Shown: positions 1 through 6,038 of the stretch, piece by piece | How the letters are laid out: every line of letters begins with the position of its first letter | Position numbering within the stretch: the first letter of the stretch is position 1 | Source: an uncultured Bacteroidales bacterium | GTDB taxonomy: Bacteria > Bacteroidota > Bacteroidia > Bacteroidales > F082 | Assembly: GCA_937877465.1 (NCBI GenBank) | Contig: CALFIT010000069.1 | Coordinates: 1 to 10,698, forward strand | Length of the DNA stretch: 10,698 bases | Reading direction: 5' to 3' | Notes under the pieces: model-generated | The model's database searches: none | What the model saw: the letters and a program-made list of their open reading frames with translations, nothing else | Told to the model about the DNA's origin: nothing | Made by a program: the position numbers and the translations under genes

Positions 1-1
1 G

Positions 2-685
2 GCCTTAGACCTTCTCAGCGACCAAAGCCAAAGCTCCGTCCTCGAAATCCAGAAGAAATACGACTTTGAGGCACAAGCCAACCAACACAACCGCCAGATG
101 CTCTCGCGGCAACGGCTCATCATCCTACTGACCATCATCCTGATTGCGGTTTTGGTCGTGCTCAGCGTTTTGATACTCAACGCTTTGAAGAAGAAACGCA
201 TCGAGGCCGAAATCAACGCGAACCTGCTGGAACTGAAGAAACGCAACGCGCAGCAACAGCAAGAGCAGACCGCGATGCGAGCACAATATGATGAACTGCA
301 AAAACAGAACGCGCAACAAAGCGAAATACAAGCAGAATTTGGCGATAAGCTGAAGGACGAATACCTACAGAAATGCAACATTATCCGCTGCTTTGAAGTG
401 CTTTCGCGCGACAGAAGCAATCCGATGGCTTTCAAGGACTTGGAGAAGTCACTCTTCGATGGCGAAGACCATTGGGTGGGTTTCGAAGCCGCTTTCGAAG
501 GCGTGCATCCGGGCTTCATCGCCTTTGTGCACAAGCAATACCCTGACCTCACCGAAACGGAGTTCCGCTATTGCCTGCTCTCGCACTTCAAGCTATCGCG
601 GCAGGAATATGCCGACGTTTTAGGTTGCAGCGTCTATAATGTCGACAAGGTGAGGGCAAGCCTCAATAACAAAATGAAAGAATAA
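2..685 (+). CDS. Membrane-anchored HTH regulator (TPR-type), C-terminal part
   Basis: The reading frame is open from the window edge, so the true start lies upstream; 227 residues are visible. In order they show a polar helical stretch (about 1-36) that looks like the end of a periplasmic TPR region, one very hydrophobic transmembrane helix (about 39-62), a basic stop (KKKR), a Gln/Glu/Lys-rich coiled coil (about 65-125), and a C-terminal LuxR/GerE-like helix-turn-helix with the pattern DLTETEFRYCLL, LSRQEYADVLGCS, VDKVRASLNNKM. Bacteroidota encode many proteins with this TPR-TM-coiled coil-HTH plan, presumed to sense in the periplasm and act on DNA while membrane bound. The first lipoprotein gene starts 11 bp after its stop with no visible promoter between, so it is probably cotranscribed with, and may regulate, the envelope genes downstream. 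The TPR part and the ligand are not visible. Confidence 0.8.
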   Translation, partial: ALDLLSDQSQSSVLEIQKKYDFEAQANQHNRQMLSRQRLIILLTIILIAVLVVLSVLILNALKKKRIEAEINANLLELKKRNAQQQQEQTAMRAQYDELQKQNAQQSEIQAEFGDKLKDEYLQKCNIIRCFEVLSRDRSNPMAFKDLEKSLFDGEDHWVGFEAAFEGVHPGFIAFVHKQYPDLTETEFRYCLLSHFKLSRQEYADVLGCSVYNVDKVRASLNNKMKE

Positions 686-696
686 TCAATAAACCG

Positions 697-1161
697 ATGA
701 AATACAGATATTTAATATTCACCGTTCTTGCTGCCGTTGCCGTGATGATAGGCTCGTGCAAAAAGTTCAATCCGTTTGAAAGAACCAAACCCATGATGGA
801 TTATGTCTCTGGCGACGACAAGGACAAAATCGACCTGAAAGGCTCGATGATCAAGCCTGATATGCGGTATGTCAACATCTATGCGGAGTTGGTGGATAAG
901 ACAGTATATGTCTATTTCAATGAGGCCGTAGAGCCATGTCTCATCACCCTTTCCGCCGAGAACGAAGATGTGCTATATGCCCGAAATGTGCAGAAACAAG
1001 CACCTGCTATGTTACGCATCTACATGGATAACGAGCCTACGGGCGACTATCGGCTCTACATCACCAACGAGACGGAGGAAGCTTCGGCATGGTTCCACTT
1101 CGAAAACGAGGCATCACCAAACCGAGCACCTGTCCCTATCAAAGTCCAACATGAAGAGTAA
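697..1161 (+). CDS. DUF3244-like lipoprotein, copy 1
   Basis: 154 residues. A signal-II peptide ends in the lipobox IGSC (Cys21), so the mature protein is probably lipid anchored in the envelope. The rest matches the layout of DUF3244, a small beta-sandwich family of Bacteroidota with no known function: a KDKIDLKGS strand opening near residue 42, a KTVYVYF strand, a core resembling the family's 'valtvtdenGnvvy' strand (CLITLSAENEDVLY), and a closing GDYRLYITNE strand. It is clearly paralogous to 2860-3261: both carry DDKDKID[LI]KGS, DMR, DKTV and YRLYI/YHLVI blocks at the same spacing. Copy 1 has a longer N-terminal spacer after the Cys and a longer C-terminal tail. It is the first gene of cassette 1 and lies 22 bp before the barrel gene. 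Family assignment is by pattern recognition; the function is unknown. Confidence 0.8.
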   Translation: MKYRYLIFTVLAAVAVMIGSCKKFNPFERTKPMMDYVSGDDKDKIDLKGSMIKPDMRYVNIYAELVDKTVYVYFNEAVEPCLITLSAENEDVLYARNVQKQAPAMLRIYMDNEPTGDYRLYITNETEEASAWFHFENEASPNRAPVPIKVQHEE

Positions 1162-1183
1162 GAAATCAAAAATTCAAGAGTAT

Positions 1184-1795
1184 ATGAAAAAACACATTAT
1201 GATTGCCGTGGCCTTGGCCCTATGTCTGCCGACCTTGGCGCAAGAGAAAGAACAAGAAACGGTGCAAGACTTTCGTCGGCACGAAGTCAGCATCGGCTAT
1301 GGGTTCCATCCCATGACAAGCATTTCTGTCGACCGTGTTTCCAGATTTGACTGTTGGATGGACAAGGTTGGGGCTATTTATGGCTCCTACACTTACTATT
1401 TCAACAAGGTCGTAGGCTTGGGCGGCACCTATTGTTTCGACCCGAGAGAAATCGACTATTATCATCACGGCAACAGTTTCAACCCCATGGTAGCCAACCT
1501 CTACGAGTCGAGCCATAGCATCATGGGGCATCTCAAGCTCAACTGCATCAGCTTGAAGCATTTCGTGCTTTATACCAAATTTGGGGCAGGCATCAGTTTT
1601 TGGGGCTATCGCCTCAAGGAATTCCAACCAGCGTTGTACGAAGTGAACCTGCCCGACCAACACTGCTGCTTCGCTTGGCAAGCCGCTTTGGGCATCGAGG
1701 TTGGCAACGACCGTATCGCAGGCTTCATCCAAGAGGGTCTTGGCATGGAAGGTCTTTTCAGCATAGGAATCAGATACAAATTCAACAACAAGTAA
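1184..1795 (+). CDS. Outer-membrane beta-barrel-like protein, copy 1
   Basis: 203 residues from the ATG at 1184, chosen because it places a standard signal peptide (MKKHIMIAVALALCLPTLA, cleavage before Gln20) at the N-terminus. The frame is open upstream to 968, and another in-frame ATG at 1151 would overlap the previous gene and bury the signal. The mature part is made of alternating hydrophobic/polar strands rich in Gly and aromatic residues (HEVSIGYGF, GAIYGSYTYYF, VGLGGTYCFD, FVLYTKFGAGISFWGY, GFIQEGLGME, FSIGIRYKF), typical of a small outer-membrane barrel. No porin or OmpA signature was recognised. Paralogous to 3310-3933, sharing TYCFDPR, ESSH, LKE[FY]QP, AGFIQ.GLGMEG. It ends 1 bp before the next start, which suggests translational coupling. 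Specific function unknown. Confidence 0.8.
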   Translation: MKKHIMIAVALALCLPTLAQEKEQETVQDFRRHEVSIGYGFHPMTSISVDRVSRFDCWMDKVGAIYGSYTYYFNKVVGLGGTYCFDPREIDYYHHGNSFNPMVANLYESSHSIMGHLKLNCISLKHFVLYTKFGAGISFWGYRLKEFQPALYEVNLPDQHCCFAWQAALGIEVGNDRIAGFIQEGLGMEGLFSIGIRYKFNNK

Positions 1796-1796
1796 C

Positions 1797-2351
1797 ATGA
1801 AAAAGCTCGTATTTATTGGCATGACGCTCCTACTGATGAGTTCATGCGTCAAACATGCAGACATCATCTTGAAACTATCCGAAGAAGACGCGGCAGCCAT
1901 CCCTTATCGGGAAGGGCAAACCGTGAAATTCCTCAACCAAGTTGGCGACACACTAACCTATCAGCTTGTCCGCGACGAAATCTATCCGTACAACGGAGAC
2001 CAATACATCAACGCAATCAATGGTGTAGACGTCATGCACCCAGCCCCTCATTCCACCGAGTGTTACGCCCGAACGGTAATCCTTATTTGTGAGGAATGGG
2101 ACGCAAAGCGGCTTTGCTTTACTGCCCGGCCCGAAAAAGAGTTTTCTTTCCATTCCGACGACCTCGACCTGAACATCTGTCTGTTACCAAACGGTCCCTA
2201 CACCATCAATGGCATCGACTACGAACACGTCCACCACGAGATTCTCTACAGCCATTACACTGGAGAATTGCTCTACGATTGGTACTACAACGAGGAATTC
2301 GGACTGCTCTATTTCAAGAAGGGGGATTTCTCTTTAACAAGAATTCCATAA
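1797..2351 (+). CDS. Lipoprotein of unrecognised family, copy 1
   Basis: 184 residues. Signal peptide with lipobox MSSC (Cys17) predicts a lipid-anchored protein. I do not recognise the family. It is paralogous to 3939-4544: both have a Cys-V-K start, an E[DE]AA..PY..GQTV.F block followed by GDTL, a mid-protein Tyr-[AT]-R segment, and the same ending, WYY.E.FGLL followed by SLT.IP. The GDTL plus paired Tyr/Phe strand pattern suggests a beta-rich fold. The start follows the barrel gene's stop by 1 bp, so the two are probably made together and may act together. It is the last gene of cassette 1. Reliable as a gene; function unknown. Confidence 0.75.
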   Translation: MKKLVFIGMTLLLMSSCVKHADIILKLSEEDAAAIPYREGQTVKFLNQVGDTLTYQLVRDEIYPYNGDQYINAINGVDVMHPAPHSTECYARTVILICEEWDAKRLCFTARPEKEFSFHSDDLDLNICLLPNGPYTINGIDYEHVHHEILYSHYTGELLYDWYYNEEFGLLYFKKGDFSLTRIP

Positions 2352-2382
2352 TTACAAACCTAAATCCTAAAACTTCAACATC

Positions 2383-2844
2383 ATGAAAAAATCCGCAATA
2401 TTTCTTGCCTTTTCACTTGTGGCAACCCTAATGATAACCAGTTGTAGAGATCCGTTCTTCGACGGGAAATTTGAAACCCATTTGAGAGTTTATAACAAAA
2501 CGAATTCCTCAATAGTTTTGGAGTATGAAGACATTCTGCACGACACTGTTCACATCATTCAAATCCAACCCAATAAGAATGTCACACGGATGCTCGGCAT
2601 CTATGAAGGAAGCGTGAAAGAGACAAAGCCTTCTGACGAATTCGTCAACGACAAGTTGAGTCATTTCACCATTTATCGAATGGTAGGTGGCGATGTGCTC
2701 CAATACCTGCCAAGAGACTATTACGACGAGGCGGGAAAGTTTCAGTCTTATGTAAGCCCTGAATTTGTAATCTATGAGGCTTACTTTGATTTAACCGTAA
2801 CCGAAGACATGTTTTCTGAAAAAGGCGGAGGAGTAATTCTATAA
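2383..2844 (+). CDS. Hypothetical lipoprotein between the two cassettes
   Basis: 153 residues with a signal-II peptide and lipobox ITSC (Cys21), hence probably lipid anchored. The mature part resembles many short Bacteroidales lipoproteins of unknown role: a strand opening (FETHLRVYNKTNSSIVLEY), a predicted beta core and a near-terminal YFDLTVTEDMF strand. I could not assign a domain. It has no counterpart in the second cassette, and its codons are visibly more A/T-rich than those of the flanking genes, so it may have been inserted or acquired separately. Gaps of 31 bp upstream and 15 bp downstream and the lack of a recognisable TAnnTTTG box in front suggest it is read through from the upstream genes. 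Confidence 0.7.
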   Translation: MKKSAIFLAFSLVATLMITSCRDPFFDGKFETHLRVYNKTNSSIVLEYEDILHDTVHIIQIQPNKNVTRMLGIYEGSVKETKPSDEFVNDKLSHFTIYRMVGGDVLQYLPRDYYDEAGKFQSYVSPEFVIYEAYFDLTVTEDMFSEKGGGVIL

Positions 2845-2859
2845 ACAACCACAAAAAAC

Positions 2860-3261
2860 ATGAAAACCAAACGCTTATCATTATTTATCATCTTGTTTGC
2901 GGCTTTGATTACGGCTTCATGCAGCAAAGATGTGCTGCCCGACGACAAAGACAAGATCGACATCAAAGGCTCGCTGAGCAACGGCGACATGCGCAGTCCG
3001 AACATCGTGGCTAAATACACGGACAAAACGGTTTGGCTATGGTTCTACGACGACTTGGGGCCTTGCACGGTAAGCATTAGCGACAGCGACGGCTATACTG
3101 CCGTTTGCGACACCGTTGAAACCTGCCACGGTGCCTCGTGGCGGTTCTTCATGGGCGACCAACCCTTGCGCCGCTACCATCTCGTCATCAGCAACGGCAC
3201 CGACGAGGCCGAAGGGTGGTTCAACAATTTCAGGATAGTACTCGTTAAGCCAAAGCAGTAG
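2860..3261 (+). CDS. DUF3244-like lipoprotein, copy 2
   Basis: 133 residues. Lipobox TASC (Cys21) follows a clear signal peptide, so a lipid anchor is expected. It is paralogous to 697-1161: DDKDKIDIKGS, GDMR, DKTVWLWF, CTVSISDSDG and a YHLVISNGTDEAEGWF ending line up with copy 1. Compared with copy 1 it lacks most of the spacer after the Cys and part of the C-terminal tail, and is close to the compact size usual for DUF3244 proteins. The core contains two internal Cys residues (in CDTVETC) not found in copy 1, which could form a disulphide in the periplasm. First gene of cassette 2; function unknown. Confidence 0.8.
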   Translation: MKTKRLSLFIILFAALITASCSKDVLPDDKDKIDIKGSLSNGDMRSPNIVAKYTDKTVWLWFYDDLGPCTVSISDSDGYTAVCDTVETCHGASWRFFMGDQPLRRYHLVISNGTDEAEGWFNNFRIVLVKPKQ

Positions 3262-3301
3262 ATTCAAAATTCAAGATTCAAAATTTAAAGATTTAAAATT
3301 C
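3262..3301 (+). repeat. A/T-rich intergenic repeat (ATTCAAAATTCAAGATT type)
   Basis: Forty bases directly after the stop of the copy 2 DUF3244 gene consist of overlapping variants of ATTCAAAATT / ATTTAAAGATTTAAA. A short piece of the same motif (AAAAATTCAAGAG, about 1168-1180) sits at the matching place in cassette 1. Repeats of this kind are frequent between genes in Bacteroidales genomes; a function is not established here. Confidence 0.55.
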
Positions 3302-3309
3302 AATATTTT

Positions 3310-3933
3310 ATGAAGAAATCATTAGTTTTCCTTGGACTGTTGCTCGTTGCCTTTGCAGCGCCCGCCTTCGCGCAGCGCGACACCATCCGAAGCAACAAGA
3401 ACGAGTTCAGCATTGGCTATGGTGTGATGCCGTCAAGCAGCTTCCGTTTTAAACCAGGCCAACACTATTATCCCTTGGGAGAAAATGTAGGTGCCATTTA
3501 TGCCACCTACACGCGCCGCCTCACCAAGGTCATCGGCATCGGAGCCACCTATTGCTTCGACCCACGCGTTTACACTTATTATGAGAAGCCCAGCACCAAA
3601 GAAGGCCTCATCTGCCGTCTTGGCGAGTCGAGCCACGCGCTCATGCTTCACCTCAAGATCAACTGGCTCAACACCAAGTATGTGAACCTCTACAGCAAAG
3701 TCGGGCAAGGCATCATGGCTTGGGGCTACCACCTCAAGGAGTACCAACCCGACCATTACCAAATCACCATGCCGTCCAACAAGTTTTCCGACCGAATCAA
3801 CTACGCCTACCAGATTGTTCCCATTGGCGTTGAAGTCGGCACCAAGCGTTGCGCCGGGTTCATCCAGTACGGCTTGGGCATGGAAGGCGTGTTCAGCATC
3901 GGTTTTCGTTACGGACTAAAAGACAAGGAGTAA
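3310..3933 (+). CDS. Outer-membrane beta-barrel-like protein, copy 2
   Basis: 207 residues. Signal peptide with an AFA-Q cleavage site (after Ala21), then a Gly- and aromatic-rich beta pattern: EFSIGYGV, VGAIYATYT, IGIGATYCFDPR, YVNLYSKVGQGIMAWGY, GFIQYGLGMEG, FSIGFRYGL. It is paralogous to 1184-1795 along nearly the whole length, with DNA similarity still visible (for example cacctattg.ttcgaccc and gagtcgagcca in both). The two copies differ most in the region after the signal peptide and in the loop before the second strand pair, as expected for surface loops under selection. The start at 3310 is the only one that gives a complete signal peptide. It lies 5 bp before the next gene. Likely an outer-membrane protein; transported substrate or partner unknown. 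Confidence 0.8.
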   Translation: MKKSLVFLGLLLVAFAAPAFAQRDTIRSNKNEFSIGYGVMPSSSFRFKPGQHYYPLGENVGAIYATYTRRLTKVIGIGATYCFDPRVYTYYEKPSTKEGLICRLGESSHALMLHLKINWLNTKYVNLYSKVGQGIMAWGYHLKEYQPDHYQITMPSNKFSDRINYAYQIVPIGVEVGTKRCAGFIQYGLGMEGVFSIGFRYGLKDKE

Positions 3934-3938
3934 ACACC

Positions 3939-4544
3939 ATGAAAAGACACTTGATTTTTTGCATCGCCCTTGTGGCCGTGATGGCTTCCTGCGTGAAAGA
4001 GCCACAAATCTACCGCCGCCTCACCGATGAGGAAGCGGCCATCGTCCCCTATCAGATGGGGCAAACCGTCAATTTCGTTGACGAAAACGGCGACACGCTC
4101 TGCCTCACCGTCGTTCACGACACCACTTTTGTAGCCTATAACTACTACGATTCTCGTTACTACAACCCTTCCGCAAAAATGTCCATCGAGCCTCGTCCCT
4201 ATTTCTACACCCGTGAGGTGGTGCTTCAAAGCCCGCCCGAAGACAGCTGCCTGCTGCGTTGCCTCGTGGCACCCGACAAGGTGGTCACCGTCAGTCTTGA
4301 AAAACGCAGCCTTTACGAAGATGACTACTACTATTGGAATGGCATCCTATGCCGCACGCTTCCCTTGAACGACCTTGCCACCACCACATTCACGATTGGT
4401 GAGACCACTTACGAAAACGTGCATGTCGATCAAGGGTCGTATATGGTAGGCACCACCAACATGTTCTACGCTTGGTACTACAGCGAACAGTTCGGGCTGC
4501 TTTCCGCCAAACACGGTGAGCACTCACTGACGCTCATACCTTGA
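3939..4544 (+). CDS. Lipoprotein of unrecognised family, copy 2
   Basis: 201 residues from the ATG at 3939. The frame is open further upstream to 3849, but that would overlap the barrel gene and hide the signal peptide. Lipobox MASC (Cys18) indicates a lipid anchor. Paralogous to 1797-2351: L[ST][DE]E[DE]AA..PY..GQTV.F, GDTL, and the ending WYY.E.FGLL with SLT.IP. It is longer than copy 1 in the middle, with a Tyr-rich insert (NYYDSRYYNPS and DDYYYWNG). Last gene of cassette 2 and of the plus-strand run; a strong hairpin terminator follows 20 bp later. No known domain recognised. Confidence 0.75.
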   Translation: MKRHLIFCIALVAVMASCVKEPQIYRRLTDEEAAIVPYQMGQTVNFVDENGDTLCLTVVHDTTFVAYNYYDSRYYNPSAKMSIEPRPYFYTREVVLQSPPEDSCLLRCLVAPDKVVTVSLEKRSLYEDDYYYWNGILCRTLPLNDLATTTFTIGETTYENVHVDQGSYMVGTTNMFYAWYYSEQFGLLSAKHGEHSLTLIP

Positions 4545-4563
4545 CAGCAGCGTTGGCCTGATG

Positions 4564-4601
4564 AAAAAGTCGGGAAAACATTCCTTTTTCCCGACTTTTT
4601 T
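4564..4601. terminator. Bidirectional intrinsic terminator between convergent genes
   Basis: A 15-bp perfect stem (AAAAAGTCGGGAAAA at 4564-4578 with its complement at 4586-4600), a 7-base loop and a T run on the plus strand. The A run on the left arm gives a T run on the minus strand, so it can stop the lipoprotein operon from the left and the Gre-like gene from the right. Confidence 0.85.
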
Positions 4602-4632
4602 GTTTTTATGCCGAAAAAATTATTACTTTTGC
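4599..4632 (+). promoter_or_regulatory. Possible Bacteroidota promoter facing the 3' end of the Gre-like gene
   Basis: TACTTTTGC at 4624-4632 fits the Bacteroidota -7 consensus TAnnTTTGC, with TTTG at 4599-4602 about 21 bases upstream as the -33 element. No plus-strand gene follows, so if active it would make an RNA antisense to the Gre-Nudix gene. It could instead be a relic or chance in an A/T-rich gap. Confidence 0.4.
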
Positions 4633-4656
4633 ATAATTATTTCTGCATAAAACAGA

Positions 4657-5682
4657 CTAATCTTTCGCAAAAACCTCAGCGTATTCCTTTCCTTCAGGAG
4701 TTATTGGAAGATTCTCATCGGACACAACCGTAAAGACATAAACCAGTTCCTTCTCGGTCTTGGCTTCCCTGATGTATTGTCGCTTCAACAGCGGCTTTAC
4801 TCCCGACAGTCCAAGCGTTTCCGCCATCTTCCGCTTGAGCGTGTTCTCAGGGGTCTCGCCGAAGGCCACATGCCACCAGTAAAGCCTTGTGGTGTCGCCT
4901 TTGCCGTCGACGACATGCAGATGCGCGACGGGGTGCAGCATCTTGTTGCCATTGTGCAGCTCCACATACATGGCTCGTCCCACAATATTGCCTCGCTCAT
5001 TGACAATGGGCAGGAATTCAATGTTGTTCACCTCGGGTTCAAATCGGCGTGGGCCTTCCATTTTGGCCGATGAGTCAACGGCTTCGCTTTCTTCCGTCGG
5101 CTGAGTCTGTGGGATTGGTTCGGGCTTTTCTTCGAAGGTTTTTCGGGGTCGGCTTTCTGTGGTTGTCGCTGCCTTTGCGGGCTTGTCGTGAACGATTTGC
5201 GTGAGCGTCATCGGCTCAAACGACACTGCCTCCACCGTAATCTTCTCAACGCCTCTCGGTCCTTTCAAGTCGAAACACGTCCCTACCCTTTTCCCCGTCA
5301 GCGACTTGGCCAAGGGTGAGATGAACGAGATGAGGCCTTTGTCGACATCGGCTTCATCGACGCCCACGATGCGCACCACGCGACCGTTGTAGCGCACCCA
5401 TGCCCCAAAGCTCACCGTGTCCTTGTTGGCCTTTGAAAGGTCGACCACGACGGCGTTGTTGATACGACCGACGAGCAACTTCATCTTTGCCTCAATGAAG
5501 TTGCCCATGATGTAGTTGTCGCCCACCGTGACGCGCTCTGCCTCCAGGCTTTTCAGTTCGTCTTTGAGTGCCGCAAGCCCTTCTTTGGTGACATAGTTGG
5601 GCACGCCCTCGGGCAGGTAAGCCCGCATCGGCACCCGTGGAATCTCCTCTTGGTCGCCTTCTTTTATGAAACCTCTGCTCAT
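4657..5682 (-). CDS. GreA/GreB-like elongation factor fused to a degenerate Nudix domain
   Basis: 341 residues. The N-terminal part follows the Bacteroidota GreA/GreB-like family: MSRGFIKEGDQEEIP, PNYVT.EGL, a short helical hairpin (about 31-75), then the FKBP-like C-terminal domain of Gre factors (about 76-155) with RINNAVVVDLS, IVGVDEADVDKG, ISFISPLAKSL and GKRVG. Gre factors bind the secondary channel of RNA polymerase and promote cleavage of backtracked RNA. After a Pro/Glu/Thr-rich linker (158-213) comes a Nudix-like region (about 222-340) resembling isopentenyl-isomerase-type Nudix proteins: EFLPIVNERGNIVG, LHPVAHLHVVDGKG, FGETPE, and KELVYVF. The Nudix box is broken: its first Gly is Trp270, and RE and EE have become Arg284-Lys285 and Glu288-Thr289; the stretch before the box is also shortened. 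Hydrolase activity is therefore unlikely. It is convergent with the lipoprotein operon and has its own promoter. Confidence 0.8.
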   Translation of the reverse strand: MSRGFIKEGDQEEIPRVPMRAYLPEGVPNYVTKEGLAALKDELKSLEAERVTVGDNYIMGNFIEAKMKLLVGRINNAVVVDLSKANKDTVSFGAWVRYNGRVVRIVGVDEADVDKGLISFISPLAKSLTGKRVGTCFDLKGPRGVEKITVEAVSFEPMTLTQIVHDKPAKAATTTESRPRKTFEEKPEPIPQTQPTEESEAVDSSAKMEGPRRFEPEVNNIEFLPIVNERGNIVGRAMYVELHNGNKMLHPVAHLHVVDGKGDTTRLYWWHVAFGETPENTLKRKMAETLGLSGVKPLLKRQYIREAKTEKELVYVFTVVSDENLPITPEGKEYAEVFAKD

Positions 5683-5706
5683 CAGTGCGATTGTGTTTTA
5701 GGGGGA

Positions 5707-5735
5707 CAAAAATAGGCATAAAATGGAATTGCCAA
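5707..5735 (-). promoter_or_regulatory. Promoter of the Gre-like gene
   Basis: On the minus strand TATTTTTG (5714-5707) matches the -7 consensus TAnnTTTG, and TTG (5735-5733) lies 18 bases upstream as a -33 element. The distance to the ATG at 5682 leaves a leader of roughly 20 bases. Confidence 0.55.
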
Positions 5736-5777
5736 TATGTTAAATCACCCATTTTTTTCGGCATTTTTCCCCTTTTC

Positions 5778-5810
5778 TTGATAAAAGAAGCGGTTTTTTG
5801 CTAATTTTGC
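5778..5810 (+). promoter_or_regulatory. Promoter of the small-protein / 5'-nucleotidase operon
   Basis: TAATTTTGC at 5802-5810 is a full match to TAnnTTTGC, with TTG at 5778-5780, a 21-base spacer. The leader to the ATG at 5839 would be about 20-25 bases. It is divergent from the Gre-like promoter in the same 156-bp gap. Confidence 0.65.
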
Positions 5811-5838
5811 CCTCGAAACATTTTAAAAAACCACCATA

Positions 5839-6033
5839 ATGAAAGCATTCGTCAACGACACCGAGGTGCGCACATATTACGGCGCGAAGGTGAAATCAGT
5901 GGTGCTGGCCTACTGCCGCGCCAACAACCTGTCCGTGAAACTTGAAAACGTCGAAGTGCGCGATGCCTACGGCAATGTCATCGACTTAGACGGTTCGCTG
6001 CGTGCCAACTCAAAGATTTACGTCAGTTTTTGA
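5839..6033 (+). CDS. Small protein of 64 residues, possibly beta-grasp-like
   Basis: A complete short gene with a clear promoter and an ATG preceded by an A-rich leader. The protein has no signal peptide or membrane segment, so it should be cytoplasmic. The opening strand (MKAFVNDTEVRTYYGA), a helix (KVKSVVLAYCRANNL) and closing strands (VEVRDAYGNVIDLDGSL, KIYVSF) give a beta-beta-alpha-beta-beta order that recalls small ubiquitin-like/ThiS-like folds, but it lacks the Gly-Gly tail needed for sulfur transfer. I do not recognise the family. Its stop is 5 bp before the 5'-nucleotidase start, so the two are almost certainly cotranscribed. Confidence 0.65.
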   Translation: MKAFVNDTEVRTYYGAKVKSVVLAYCRANNLSVKLENVEVRDAYGNVIDLDGSLRANSKIYVSF

Positions 6034-6038
6034 ACGCC

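Noticed and set aside
968..1183. N-terminal extension of the first barrel gene (open frame from 968)
   Set aside because: It overlaps the DUF3244 gene in another frame, is Arg/Ser/His-rich as expected of a shadow frame, and would bury the clear signal peptide starting at 1184.
1220..1900. 226-residue minus-strand open frame opposite the barrel gene
   Set aside because: It lies across a well-supported secreted protein and its paralog's equivalent region is only partly open; the sequence has no recognisable domain.
6030..6038. TTG start for the 5'-nucleotidase
   Set aside because: It overlaps the stop of the small protein and only adds three residues before a better ATG that begins a standard lipoprotein signal.
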